A stretch of 64,000 nucleotides of DNA from Meghimatium bilineatum (lineage: Eukaryota > Mollusca > Gastropoda > Stylommatophora > Philomycidae), in assembly GCA_034231615.1 (NCBI GenBank), contig CM067302.1, positions 8,994,603-9,058,602 on the forward strand. The letters are read 5' to 3'. Below, one piece after another: positions 18,185-28,964 of the stretch. The notes beneath the pieces are model-generated. The model saw nothing but the letters and a program-made list of their open reading frames with translations, searched no databases and was not told where the DNA came from. The translations under genes and the position numbers were made by a program. Positions within the stretch are counted from its first letter, which is position 1. Every line of letters begins with the position of its first letter.

Positions 18185-19265
18185 CTATATCTGTAATTCT
18201 CTCTCCTTAATAAAACTCACTGTCTTTTGTAGTTCATACAGTGTCCCATAGAGTTTTGATTCCAGTGTTGTTTCCTCTGGCCAATATGTCTGCCTCAGCG
18301 TTTCATGCTCAGAACACTCTTGAAGTATATGTTTGGCACTCTGTGCTGCCTGTCCACATGTACACATGGCCGTGTTGCCAATCTTTAACTTTGTATACAT
18401 GTGACTGCGGAGTCGGTTGTGTCCTGTTCTGAGACGTAGAATTATAACTTGTTCTGGTCTGTTCATAATATGATAGTCATCTTGTGTTGGTGTTTGTGGC
18501 TTTCTTATTGACTTGATCATCTGTTTTTTCTGATGGTAGGTGATTGGTATATCTGGTTGGTCTTCGGCAGCACCTTCCTTAGCCAGTTGGTCTGCTTTTT
18601 CATTTCCTGGTATTCCACAGTGAGAGGGTATCCACTGCATGGTTACCCTATACTGGTAAGACAATTCGCTAAGTAGTTTTTTCAAGTCTGTTAGTTTTTC
18701 AGACTGGAGAGCTTGAAGCACTGACCTTGCATCTGTCAGGAATACCACAGGCAGTAGGTCAGAGTTGGAGTTCAGCAGTTTTTTAGCTGCCACACTAATT
18801 GCCTGGATTTCTGCATCATAATTATTGCAGAATTTTCCTGTCAGTGTTCTGATTGTATCTCTAGGCTTGTGTGGATATTCTATATATACACCTGCACCTC
18901 CATTCCTCACGGCATTCTGTGCTGATCCATCTGTGTATACTCTGACCCATATATCTTGTGGATATTCCTCATCCAGGAAACTGAGGGTGACTGTCCTTCG
19001 CTGCACACTGTTCTGTTCGTCCACGCTGAGTATTCCTTTCACATGGGTCTGAATGTATATTGGCATTCCATGTCTTTCACTCCACGGGGTTTGTTCTGGT
19101 ACAGGCCTTAAGGGGCTGTCAACTTCAGGTAGGTCTGTAAGTTGTCTGCGGAGTCGTTTAGCTTAATGGATAAAGCTGCTTCTTTTCAGTCGTCCCATTG
19201 CTAGATTTTGGAATCTTTCCTTCATTGGATGACTTGGCATACGCTGAAACTTTTCTGCCTGAAAA
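18185..19265 (-). mobile_element. LINE 3' fragment with intact RNase H frame
   Basis: A 293-residue open frame (19,066-18,185) gives RNase H with Asp46 (VYTDGSAQ), Glu86 (NYDAEIQ), Asp112 (FLTDARSV), His149 and Asp159 (GNEKADQLA), followed by RLRTGHNRLRSH and a zinc-knuckle-like tail (Cys235, Cys237, His246, Cys251). LINE-like sequence continues to about 19,265 with stops, so the element is truncated at its 5' end. It is related to, but distinct from, the plus-strand element at 58-60.6 kb. It lies in the intron between exons 11 and 12. Confidence 0.8.
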
Positions 19266-19434
19266 ACTATTATAAAAACCTGTGTTTTATGTAAGTGCAA
19301 TTGTTGTTACGTTTCATGCAGTTACCTTATATTGATTGTCGTATGAACAGCCAAGAAAACTAATGTAAAAGTTCTCAGAGATGATGACGTAAAACGACAA
19401 AAGATGATACCAAATCACATACATTAGACTTTAC

Positions 19435-19612
19435 CTTTAACTGTCAATAAAACATGAGCTTCTGCTCTTCCAGCGGTAGACTGCGCCACACAAGTAAACA
19501 GCCCTTGGTCAAGGACAGAGCTATTCCTAATAACTAGATGAGACTGCCGGATGCTGGCCAACTCTACCGCATTTGAGGTGATATAGACCAAGCTCTTGCT
19601 ATCTCCTAATGT
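19435..19612 (-). CDS. Exon 11: second half of Ig domain 2
   Basis: The acceptor is CACCTGACAG at 19613 and the donor AAAG/GTAAAG at 19434; phase 0 in, phase 1 out (178 nt). It encodes TLGDSKSLVYITSNAVELAS, then QSHLVIRNSSVLDQGLFTCV (E strand, D-x-G-x-F-x-C motif with the second Ig Cys) and AQSTAGRAEAHVLLTVK (G strand). A 2.2-kb array of 54-bp units starts about 110 bp upstream of the acceptor. Confidence 0.85.
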
Positions 19613-19727
19613 CTGTCAGGTGAAAGGCGAGCAAACTGATTATGTAACTAACTATTGTTATATCTAATAATTTAAATTTACAGGATTCACAAACCGTGCC
19701 ACTTACTATTATCTATTGCATGAAGTC

Positions 19728-21887
19728 TCAACTGATGATCAAGGTAATACAGTATTGTGTGGTAGGCAGTGACGTGAAGTCTCAACTGATGATCAAGTAA
19801 ATACAGTATTGTGTAGTAGGCAGTGACGTGAAGTCTCAACTGATGGTCAAGGTAACACTGTATTGTGTGGTAGGCAGTGACGTGAAGTCTCAACTGATGG
19901 TCAAGGTAACACTGTATTGTGTGGTAGGCAGTGACGTGAAGTCTCAACTGATGGTCAAGGTAACACTGTATTGTGTGGTAGGCAGTGACATGAAGTCTCA
20001 AATGATGGTCAAGGTAATACATTATTGTGTGGTAGGCAGTGACATGAAGTCTCAAATGATGGTCAAGGTAATACAGTATTGTGTGGTAGGCAGTGACGTG
20101 AAGTCTCAACTGATGATCAAGGTAACACTGTATTGTGTGGTAGGCAGTGACATGAAGTCTCAACTGATGGTCAAGGTAACACTGTATTGTGTGGTAGGCA
20201 GTGACATGAAGTCTCAACTGATGATCAAGGTAACACTGTATTGTGTGGTAGGCAGTGACGTGAAGTCTCAAATGATGATCAAGGTAACACTGTATTGTGT
20301 GGTAGGCAGTGACATGAAGTCTCAAATGATGATCAAGGTAACACTGTATTGTGTGGTAGGCAGTGACATGAAGTCTCAAATGATGGTCAAGGTAATACAG
20401 TATTGTGTGGTAGGCAGTGACATGAAGTCTCAAATGATGGTCAAGGTAATACAGTATTGTGTGGTAGGCAGTGACATGAAGTCTCAACTGATGATCAAGG
20501 TAACACTGTATTGTGTGGTAGGCAGTGACATGAAGTCTCAAATGATGGTCAAGGTAATACAGTATTGTGTGGTATGCAGTGACATGAAGTCTCAACTGAT
20601 GATCAAGGTAACACTGTATTGTGTGGTAGGCAGTGACATGAAGTCTCAAATGATGGTCAAGGTAATACAGTATTGTGTGGTAGGCAGTGACATGAAGTCT
20701 CAACTGATGATCAAGGTAACACTGTATTGTGTGGTAGGCAGTGACCTGAAGTCTCAACTGATGGTCAAGGTAACACTGTATTGTGTGGTAGGCAGTGACA
20801 TGAAGTCTCAAATGATGGTCAAGGTAACACTGTATTGTGTGGTAGGCAGTGACATGAAGTCTCAAATGATGGTCACGGTAACACTGTATTGTGTGGTAGT
20901 CAGTGACATGAAGTCTCAACTGATGATCAAGGTAACACTGTATTGTGTGGTAGGCAGTGACATGAAGTCTCAAATGATGGTCAAGGTAACACTGTATTGT
21001 GTGGTAGGCAGTGACATGAAGTCTCAAATGATGGTCAAGGTAACACTGTATTGTGTGGTAGTCAGTGACATGAAGTCTCAACTGATGATCAAGGTAACAC
21101 TGTATTGTGTGGTAGGCAGTGACATGAAGTCTCCACTGATGATCAAGGTAACACTGTATTGTGTGGTAGTCAGTGACATGAAGTCCCAACTGATGGTCAA
21201 GGTAACACTATTGTGTGGTAGGCAGTGACATGAAGTCTCAAATGATGGTCAAGGTAACACTGTATTGTGTGGTAGTCAGTGACATGAAGTCTCAACTGAT
21301 GATCAAGGTAACACTGTATTGTATGGTAGGCAGTGACATGAAGTCTCAACTGATGATCAAGGTAACACTGTATTGTGTGGTAGGCAGTGACATGAAGTCT
21401 CAACTGATGATTAAGGTAACACTGTATTGTGTGGTAGTCAGTGACGTGAAGTCTCAACTGATGATCAAGGTAACACTGTATTGTGTGGTAGGCAGTGACA
21501 TGAAGTCTCAAATGATGGTCAAGGTAATACAGTATTGTGTGGTAGGCAGTGACATGAAGTCTCAACTGATGGTCAAGGTAATACAGTATTGTGTGGTAGG
21601 CAGTGACGTGAAGTCTCAACTGATGATCAAGGTAATACAGTATTGTGTGGTAGGCAGTGACGTGAAGTCTCAAATGATGGTCAAGGTAACACTGTATTGT
21701 GTCGTAGGCAGTGACATGAAGTCTCAACTGATGATCAAGGTAACACTGTATTGTGTGGTAGGCAGTGACATGAAGTCTCAACTGATGATCAAGGTAATAC
21801 AGTATTGTGTGGTAGGCAGTGACATGAAGTCTCAACTGATGATCAAGGTAACACTGTATTGTGTGGTAGGCAGTGACATGAAGTCTT
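19728..21887. repeat. 54-bp minisatellite, about 40 copies
   Basis: Unit aaggtaacactgtattgtgt, then ggtaggcagtgacatgaagt and ctcaactgatggtc. 54 bp is 18 codons, which creates false reading frames on both strands. Variant positions (aac/aat, act/aat) form mixed subtypes. Lies in the intron between exons 10 and 11. Confidence 0.95.
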
Positions 21888-22039
21888 AAATACAACCTAC
21901 CTTTGGAAGTATGTGATTTATCTTTCATCGAAAAAGCTCTTATTTTAAATTTTTAGGAACATCATGACACCTGATGGAAGGGGTTCAACAGAATTAAGAA
22001 ATAGAGATAAGAAACAGAGATAAGAAACAGAGATAAGAA

Positions 22040-22150
22040 ACAGAATAGGGTAGGCAAAGGCAGCATTCATAAAAATGAAGAATATACTGTGTAATGTGTC
22101 CCTGTTACAAGAGATGAGGCAGAGAGTTGTTCAGAGCTACATACCATTGA
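22040..22150 (+). mobile_element. LINE internal RT fragment
   Basis: Short degenerate RT stretch (RIGKAKAAF/IKMKN-like, with gagatgaggcagagagttgt), of the kind that precedes the ETWTLN motif in other copies. Broken and isolated. Confidence 0.4.
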
Positions 22151-22159
22151 TTATAACAT

Positions 22160-22556
22160 AACGATGTCTATGCTCTGCAGCATCTGCGGTATGAATCTGA
22201 GCGAGTGACTCTTGTCTTTGACCAATCAACCATCTAGCTTTTCACTCTTTTTGTTTTTTTATGCTTTCTTGCGATTGGATCATCTTCATCCATCATTTAA
22301 AGCAAATTATATTTATATTTTAAATTATATGTAAAGAAAATTATATGTTTATTTTAAATAGAATGTATTTTAGATAACTTTAACCACAAGCCGATACAGA
22401 AGTTTTCCTGTTAGCGCATCAATAACATTTGTATACAAAAATGCCATCTGCTTTGAATAATGTCACGACATCATTCTTTTTTATTGGATGTCACACGGAA
22501 TCCCGTGATGTAAATGCACTAATTATAGAGCATTCCGGAGATCTGACAGAACAAGG

Positions 22557-22588
<32 letters not shown>

Positions 22589-23040
22589 CGAGTATATCAG
22601 GTCACATTCTTTATAGAATGTAGTCTGCTTTATGGATCTAGAACTCTTCACAATTCTGGTTGACTTAACCTGCCGCAGCCAGAGGCATGTTTAAACAATC
22701 TAAACTGTCTTTTATTTATCGCTCTATGAAACTATCCACAATTAGATGGAAAAGGAAAGGTTGAGGGGGATGTGTACAGTGCAATGAAGAAGATTTATGA
22801 TCAGTTTTCACATTCACTTTTACTTTCATATTCTCTTTCGTCCTATTATATGTTATGGTGTTCGCACACATATGACATATGCAGTGCTCATCATTTGAAA
22901 AAGGTGAAAACACCTGGTCTAGAGTCTAGTCAACTTGCAATGTTGATTTTATCATTTGACTTTCATAATGTCTTTGCATTGATTGGCAGGGGATGACCAC
23001 TATAGATAGCTTTTGGTCTACCCGTGACCCCCTAGCCACT
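22160..23040. other. Intron sequence, mostly unrecognised
   Basis: AT-rich, with a short (at)n at 22,560-22,588, a LINE-end scrap (22,595-22,700) and otherwise nothing identifiable. Confidence 0.4.
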
Positions 23041-23345
23041 CTATGCTTATGATTAGCCGCACATATTCTCTCCTCACAAGATGATGCACCTTCTTTGACT
23101 GTAAAGCACTATGTAGCTCTATTTTGTGCAGTTCACCTCCCTGCATCTTGGTCTATCTCAAAGGCCCAATGAAGTCTTTGATGATTCTCTGCAAAGGAGT
23201 GGCCTCTCTTGGCCACCCTGAGATCGTATGCCCTCTGGCAACTCACCATAGAGAAGCAGCCTTGACAGGAGACATACCGGGATATGCAGCAGATGACCAG
23301 ATGCGTTGATGATAATCTGCACTCTGAACTCTTGGCAGGCAGCTT
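23040..23345 (-). mobile_element. Degraded LINE 3' fragment, same family as 48,485
   Basis: The minus-strand frame reads LLLYGELPEGIRSQGGQER, matching LLYGELEKGIQSQGGQRKR of the copy at 48.7 kb. It then decays before the zinc-finger part. Confidence 0.6.
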
Positions 23346-23440
23346 CTATGCTGAGAGACGGAGGACACATGGGAAAAATGTGAATGATATCAATCTCCTT
23401 TTTGTACCCTTTTTACAGACATACATGTCACATGACTTGC

Positions 23441-23571
23441 CTCGTTATAAACTGCTCCAGAATGTAACCATGCTATTTCTGGTACTGGCTTGCCATAAGC
23501 TTCACACACAAGCCTAGCTGTTACACCAACCTCAACAGATGCTCCTTGGGAAGTAACTATTCTTGGAGGCT
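23441..23571 (-). CDS. Exon 10: first half of Ig domain 2 (GC donor)
   Basis: The acceptor is TTTATAG at 23572; phase 1 in, phase 0 out (131 nt). It encodes PPRIVTSQGASVEVGVTAR, then LVCEAYGKPVPEIAWLHSG with the B-strand Cys and C-strand Trp. The exon ends GAG/GCAAGT at 23440, a non-canonical but well-known GC donor with otherwise perfect consensus. No GT donor nearby keeps the frame into exon 11. Confidence 0.8.
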
Positions 23572-24398
23572 CTATAAAGAAACAATGAAACGTCAGGAGT
23601 AAAGTCTTTTAAATCTAAATCTGCCATGCAGAATAGAGAAACAAGATTCAAATTTGGTTATTTCAATTCACGGTATTGTCGCGTTTTTAAACACATAATT
23701 ATTACTAACTCAGCAAATGGTATTCACAGAAGATGCTATATTAACTGTTTCCACTTAACTTATTTTGCCATCTTGTATGTAGAAGGTATATTCTACCATC
23801 TTGTATGTAGAAGGTATATTCTACCATCTTGTATGTAGAAGGTATGTTCTACCATCTTGTATGTAGAAGGTATGTTCTGCCATCTTGTATGTAGAAGGTA
23901 TATTCTACCATCTTGTATGTAAAAGGTATGTTCTACCATCTTGTATGTAGAAGGCATGTTCTATCATCTTGTATGTAGAAGGTATGTTCTACCATCTTGT
24001 ATGTAGAAGGTATGTTCTATCATCTTGTATGTAGAAGGTATGTTCTACCATCTTGTATGTAGAAGGTATGTTCTATCATCTTGTATGTAGAAGGTATGTT
24101 CTACCATCTTGTATGTAGAAGGTATGTTCTACCATCTTGTATGTAGAAGGTATATTCTACCATCTTGTATGTAGAAGGCATGTTCTATCATCTTGTATGT
24201 AGAAGGTATGTTCTACCATCTTGTATGTAAAAGGTATGTTCTACCATCTTGTATGTTGAAGGTATGTTCTACCATCTTGTATGTTGAAGGTATGTTCTAC
24301 CATCTTGTATGTTATATCATTTTGTATGTAGAAGGTATGTTCTACCATCTTGTATGTAGAAGGTATGTTCTACCATCTTGTATGTTCTACCGTCTTGT

Positions 24399-24637
24399 AT
24401 AAGTAAATATAAGTAGAAAGCCAGAGGACAATTTTTAAAAATTCTTGAGACTAACGGGAATTGAACCAGTCCGTTCAACGGCACCAAATCGCCTAGCAAC
24501 TATTGAACACGCGTTCTTCCGTACTAAAATAGTTGCTAGGCGATTTGGTGCCGTTGAACGGACTGGTTCAATTCCCGTTAGTCTCAAGAATTTTTAAAAA
24601 TTGTCCTCTGGCTTCCTACTTATATTTACTTGTATAA
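24399..24637. repeat. Fold-back: two SINE copies head to head
   Basis: Inverted arms of about 105 bp (24,399-24,504 and 24,528-24,637) separated by a 23-bp loop. Each arm holds the same tRNA-like piece, with ggttcaattcccg (a good box B) in the right arm. The arms are nearly identical. The pair sits inside the 28-bp minisatellite. Confidence 0.9.
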
Positions 24638-24729
24638 ACAATTACTCGAAGCAAAATTGTATTGTCTATATATGTTATCCATGTTTACAAGAAGACCTAT
24701 CGGCCCTTGTATAACTAATACGGATATTA

Positions 24730-24979
24730 TGTTATATGTTTGTTGTTACTGGGGATATTTCAATACCTGTACGAGATGTTTGTTGTTGTTGTAATAGTCC
24801 TTGTCTCGATCGGTCCGTTCTGGTGACTTTGTGTGCACGGTTTGAAAGGCTTGATGAAATCGCATCTTTTTTTGGAGATGCGGTTAGTCAAGTACGGAAG
24901 AACGCGTGTTCATTAGTTGCTAGGCGATTTGGTGCCGTTGAACGGACTGGTTCAATTCCCGTTAGTCTCAAGAATTTTT
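24730..24979 (+). mobile_element. SINE-like element (foldback family), fuller copy
   Basis: About 250 bp from tatgtttgttgttactgggg to gtctcaagaattttt, ending in a T run. It contains gttgctaggcgatttggtgc and the box-B-like ggttcaattcccg near its 3' side. A reverse-strand copy of the whole unit lies at 55,935-56,200. Confidence 0.7.
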
Positions 24980-25451
24980 ACCGTCTTGTATGTAGAAGGT
25001 ATGTTCTACCATCTTGTATGTAGAAGGTATGTTCTACCATCGTGTATGTTCTACCGTCTTGTATGTAGAAGGTATGTTCTACCATCGTGTATGTTCTACC
25101 ATCTTGTATGTAGAAGGTATGTTCCCAACTGTGCTAATAACAGCTGCAACAGATCCCAGCTGTGCTAATAACAGCTGTAACAGATCCCAGCTGTGCTAAA
25201 TTCTTTTCCCCTGCGCTGATTATTTTCTTGAACTACAAAAATAAGATACCTTCTACATTACTGATTTTTTATTGTAACTCAGAAAATATATACCACATCG
25301 ACGGGATGGCTGAAATGTACTGTTGTTTGCAGATTTCAGAGTGAAACTACTTTTAGCAAAGATGGAATAGAAAACAAACAAAAACTAGTAAACTCGTCAA
25401 TGGAATGAATAAAAACGAGCGCAGCAGATAAAGAGTTAACAACAGACTTAC

Positions 25452-25710
25452 CATTTACCGTCAAATAAAGTTTCTTTTTCTCCAATCCTAAACTATTTCT
25501 GGCGACACAAATAAACTCTCTTTCTGCAGCCGAAGTGATGTTGTACATCAGCAAAGATGATGTCCGAGAATCTCTGGCTTGTTCATCTCTGGCTTGTACA
25601 TCTCTGGCTTGTACATCTCTGGCTTGTACATCTCTGGCTTGTACATCTCTGGCTTGTTCATTTGTTATCACTCTGATGTGACCAGCAATCTCCAAATTTG
25701 ATTCTCTGAC
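25452..25710 (-). CDS. Exon 9: second half of Ig domain 1, carrying an in-frame 15-bp repeat
   Basis: The acceptor is TCGTGCAG at 25711 and the donor AATG/GTAAGT at 25451; phase 0 in, phase 1 out (259 nt). It encodes ESNLEIAGHIRVI, then six tandem copies of a five-residue unit (Gln-Ala-Arg-Asp-Val/Glu), then SSLLMYNITSAAEREFICVA with the F-strand Cys and NSLGLEKKKLYLTV (G strand). The repeat sits between the D and E strands and adds about 25 residues to a domain of otherwise normal size. The frame is kept. A sequon NIT precedes the F strand. Confidence 0.85.
25570..25660 (-). repeat. 15-bp minisatellite inside exon 9
   Basis: Six copies of tctggcttgtacatc (plus strand), in frame with the Ig domain, encoding the five-residue unit. 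The outer two copies differ by one base (gtt for gta). Confidence 0.95.
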
Positions 25711-25913
25711 CTGCACGAAAAAGAAGCACAAAATGGCAGATGAAGTTTATGTAAGTGAAAAGAAAAAAACAACAAAAAATTGACCAATAACAATGTTTCT
25801 GTATTCAGGAAACACATGATGTGCTCAGCCCCTTTCATAATGGTTGTTGGTTGACTGAAATAGCATTTATCTCTAAAGGAGAGGGGAGAAAGTTGGAAAA
25901 AAATTTCTCACAC

Positions 25914-26085
25914 AGATATGTTCTATCTTATATTATATAGATATGTTCTATCTTATATTACACAGATATGTTCTATCTTATATTACTCACATAGATATGT
26001 TCTATCTTATATTACATAGATATGTTCTATCTTATATTACACAGATATGTTCTATCTTATATTACTCACACAGATATGTTCTATC
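25914..26085. repeat. ~24-33-bp repeat, 6 copies
   Basis: Unit agatatgttctatcttatat with variable acac/actcac spacers. Confidence 0.85.
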
Positions 26086-26401
26086 TTTCTGGTGCATTTC
26101 GTAATTTCTACATGTTCCAGCCGTCTGAGTCTTGACGTGGATGATGATTCTTATTCAATGGCTAGTATTAAGGAACAGGGTTTGAAATGAAGGGTCCCAG
26201 AGGGGAGCAGTTTGTGGGGTGCAGAAGAATGATGGTCTGTCAATCACAGAACCAGAACTGTCAGCAGAGGTGTTATGATGGAAACATTCAGGGAGGAGAG
26301 CGGAGCACCTATGGATTTGTCCGGAGTGCAGTGATGATGATCCGATGATTAACTAACTAACATCTGAGTCTGTTTACTCTCTATATGTCTCAGCTATCTG
26401 A

Positions 26402-26735
26402 GCCTGTTAACTTTATATAGACCTACATCCCAACATCTGAGCCTGTTAACTTTATATAGACCTACATCCCAACATCTGAGCCTGTTAACTTTATATAGAC
26501 CTACATCCCAACATCTGAGCCTGTTAACTTTATATAGACCTACATCCCAACATCTGAAACTGTTTACTTTATATAGACCTATGTCCCAACAATTTTAGTC
26601 TGTTTACACTTATATGTCCCAAGGATTTGAGTCTGTTTATACTTGATATGTCCTAACGATTTGAGTCAGTTTACACCACTTGATATGTCCCAACATCTGA
26701 GTCTGTTTACTTTCTATATGTCCCAACCATTTGTG
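26402..26735. repeat. 39-bp minisatellite
   Basis: Unit aacatctgagcctgttaact plus ttatatagacctacatccc. It degenerates to the right, where it runs into an irregular (tg)-rich stretch at 26,729-27,090. Confidence 0.9.
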
Positions 26736-27117
26736 TGTGTGTGTGCATGGTGTGTGCGTTGTGTGGTATGTGTAGGGTGTGTATGTGGTGTGTGTACAGT
26801 GTTTGTGATGTGTGTGGTGTGTGTTTGTGGGATATATGGTGTGTAAGGTGTCTGTGTAGTGTTTGTGTGTGTAGAGTGTGATGTGTGCAAGTGGTATGTG
26901 TAGATTTTGTGTGTAGGGCGTGTATGTGGTGTGTAAGTTGTGTATATGATATGTGTGTGTGGTGTCTGTGTAGTGTTTATGTGTGGTGTGTGTGAGTGTG
27001 TAGAGTGTGTATGTGTGGGTGGTGTGTGTGGGTGGTGTGTGTGAAGAGGGTGTGTGTGTGGTGTGTATGTGTGGTGTGTGTGTGTGACCAATATATATTT
27101 TTTTCATGTTGAGATAG

Positions 27118-27325
27118 AAGACTATGGTGGCTCAGTTGTTAGTGAACTGGCTTCCTGGTCGAGTGATCCAAGGTTTAATTCGACCTGGAATATAATTTAA
27201 TTCAACAAAGGTTCAGAGGTCAAACCAGACTAAGGAAATAAGCACAAGATCTTCTGGGAAATTAACGGTGGCAGGTGCAAAAATACTGCTTACCGATGTA
27301 TTCCCCAATGGTGTGGAAAAGGGAA
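27118..27325 (+). mobile_element. tRNA-derived SINE
   Basis: A box-A-like start (gtggctcagttgttagtgaa) and a box-B-like ggtttaattcgac about 40 bp later, followed by a 130-bp unrelated body. It does not fold into a clean tRNA cloverleaf by eye, so it is a SINE and not a tRNA gene. Confidence 0.6.
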
Positions 27326-27416
27326 GCTACCGGTACGTTTGACATTACACAAAACAAACAGAGCATATATATATATATGTCAATATATAATATATATATA
27401 AACAAAAATTGCTCAC

Positions 27417-27568
27417 CGGAATAATATCATCATAGCTACCAATAGTTCCGACAACTGGGGACATAAACCAGCCTAGTTGAGGTGGCTCATACCCTTTACC
27501 AAGGCATGTAAGATTGACATCCCCTGATAGGTATGCAATTGTTTGGTACAAAACAATTGTTGGTGGAA
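27417..27568 (-). CDS. Exon 8: first half of Ig domain 1
   Basis: The acceptor is GAAATTTCAG at 27569 and the donor CCG/GTGAGC at 27416; phase 1 in, phase 0 out (152 nt). It encodes PPTIVLYQTIAYLSGDVNLT, then the B-strand Cys in LTCLGKGYEPPQLGWF and the C-strand Trp. This is a standard I-set Ig front half. The 24-bp minisatellite at 27,572-27,721 reaches right into the polypyrimidine region of this acceptor. Confidence 0.85.
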
Positions 27569-27571
27569 CTG

Positions 27572-27721
27572 AAATTTCAAGAGAAGTTTAATGTATCATT
27601 TCAAGATAAGTTTAATGTATCATTTCAAGATAAGTTTAATGTATCATTTCAAGAGAAGTTTAATGTATCATTTCAAGATAAGTTTAATGTATCATTTCAA
27701 GAGAAGTTTAATGTATCATGC
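27572..27721. repeat. 24-bp minisatellite overlapping the exon 8 acceptor region
   Basis: About 6 copies of gtttaatgtatcatttcaag plus ataa/agaa. The first base of the array abuts the acceptor CAG at 27,569-27,571. Confidence 0.9.
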
Positions 27722-27789
27722 AAATTTAACAATTTCAAACAAAAGTTACGGTATCTTCCTCCTCTTCTGTGTTCATTCTCGAACTCCTG

Positions 27790-28600
27790 CAGATTAACAG
27801 AATGTAGTCCGGAGATATGCAGATGACACTGTTCTTTTAGCAGAAAGTGATCATGAACCACAAAGACTAATAGATCAAGTCAATAAATAAAGTAATGAAT
27901 ATGGGCTGGATATAAATATCCAAAAAACAAAAACCATGAAAATCAGCAAAGACACACACAGAAGAACAAGAGCTAAACATAAACATACAGGGAGAGAAAC
28001 TACAACAAGTAAAACAGTATCAATATCTTGGACACAGTCACAAATGATGGCAGATGTGAAACAGAAGTTAAAAGGAAAATAGGAATGGCTAAAAGTACCT
28101 TCAATGACATGAGGAAATTATTAACATCTAAACAAATTACAAACAAGTTAAAAATGAGAATTATAAAATGCTATATCTACTCTATATTAATGTATGGCTC
28201 AGAAACATGGACACTAAACAAACAATTAGAAGACAGAATTTATGCCTCTGAGATGTATCACAGTATATAGAAGAATAGGGAGAACATTATGGAAAGAAAA
28301 CAAAATAAGAGGTGCAAAAAGACTCGTAATATGAAGAAAGAACTACTAAGAGAAATAAAGATCAGGCAAATAAAATACTTTGGACACATTAAAAGATATG
28401 ACACCCTATTGAAGACCTTACTTGAGGGTAAAGTCAAAGGGAAGCGAGCAAGAGGTAGGCAGAGATACAAGTGGGAGAGTAACATCACATGATGGACAGG
28501 TTACAGTCTAGCAGAGTGCGCCACCAAGACAAGAGACAGGGGATGTTGGAGATCCGTTGCAGCCAACCTTCGTTGTGGAGACGGTACTTAATGATGATGA
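27790..28600 (+). mobile_element. LINE RT fragment with YADD box
   Basis: Begins with the RT motif C region (RRYADDTVLLAESDHE near 27,800-27,850). It then shows GLDINIQKTKTMK, a frameshifted middle, IIKCYIYSILMYGSETWTLN and GKRARGRQRYKWESNIT. It has several frameshifts. Its last 430 bp almost duplicate 17,165-17,605. Confidence 0.8.
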
Positions 28601-28800
28601 GTCCAGAGAGAGGAATATGTTGTGTCATGGTTTGCAGTTTACCTGCGATATCTGCACCTTTTAATCTAACACATACAACTAGTATGACTCTGGGATCACT
28701 TTGACCCTGTGGGGTAGAACAGCCAACTCCACCTCAAAGCCTCCTTAGTCGCCTTATGACATACATGGAAGGTAAACGGTTTTGCTATTCTTTACTCCTC
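28600..28800 (+). repeat. Dispersed family S copy
   Basis: Copy of family S directly after the LINE ending at 28,600. Missing its first part. Confidence 0.6.
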
Positions 28801-28964
28801 TTTCAGACCCTTTCAACACACAAGCAGGTGTAATTATATGATTCAAAGCATATGGTTTCCCATAAGTGCTTGGGTTAAAGGGCATGAATCAGCAACCAAC
28901 TAATGCATGCATGCTCAGCTGCCTATTCTGAGGTAGACCAGAAAATGGATGGAAAATACATAAA

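Larger units (their letters stand above)
23768..25122. repeat. 28-bp minisatellite split by a SINE composite
   Basis: Unit catcttgtatgtagaaggta plus tgttctac. Left part 23,768-24,400, right part 24,979-25,122. The inserted block (24,400-24,979) holds the fold-back and a SINE. A 34-bp repeat (aacagctgtaacagatccc) follows at 25,128-25,200. Confidence 0.9.

Noticed and set aside
19687-21928. Long frames on both strands over the 54-bp array
   Set aside because: The unit is 18 codons with no stop. Both strands are open, the hallmark of a repeat and not of coding sequence.
23768-25122. CRISPR-like regular repeats
   Set aside because: There are no unique spacers, the repeats are contiguous, and the DNA is animal.
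27118-27200. tRNA gene
   Set aside because: Boxes A and B are present but no convincing cloverleaf or acceptor pairing was found, and a SINE body follows. The same goes for 53,760 (minus), 50,395 (minus) and 52,980.
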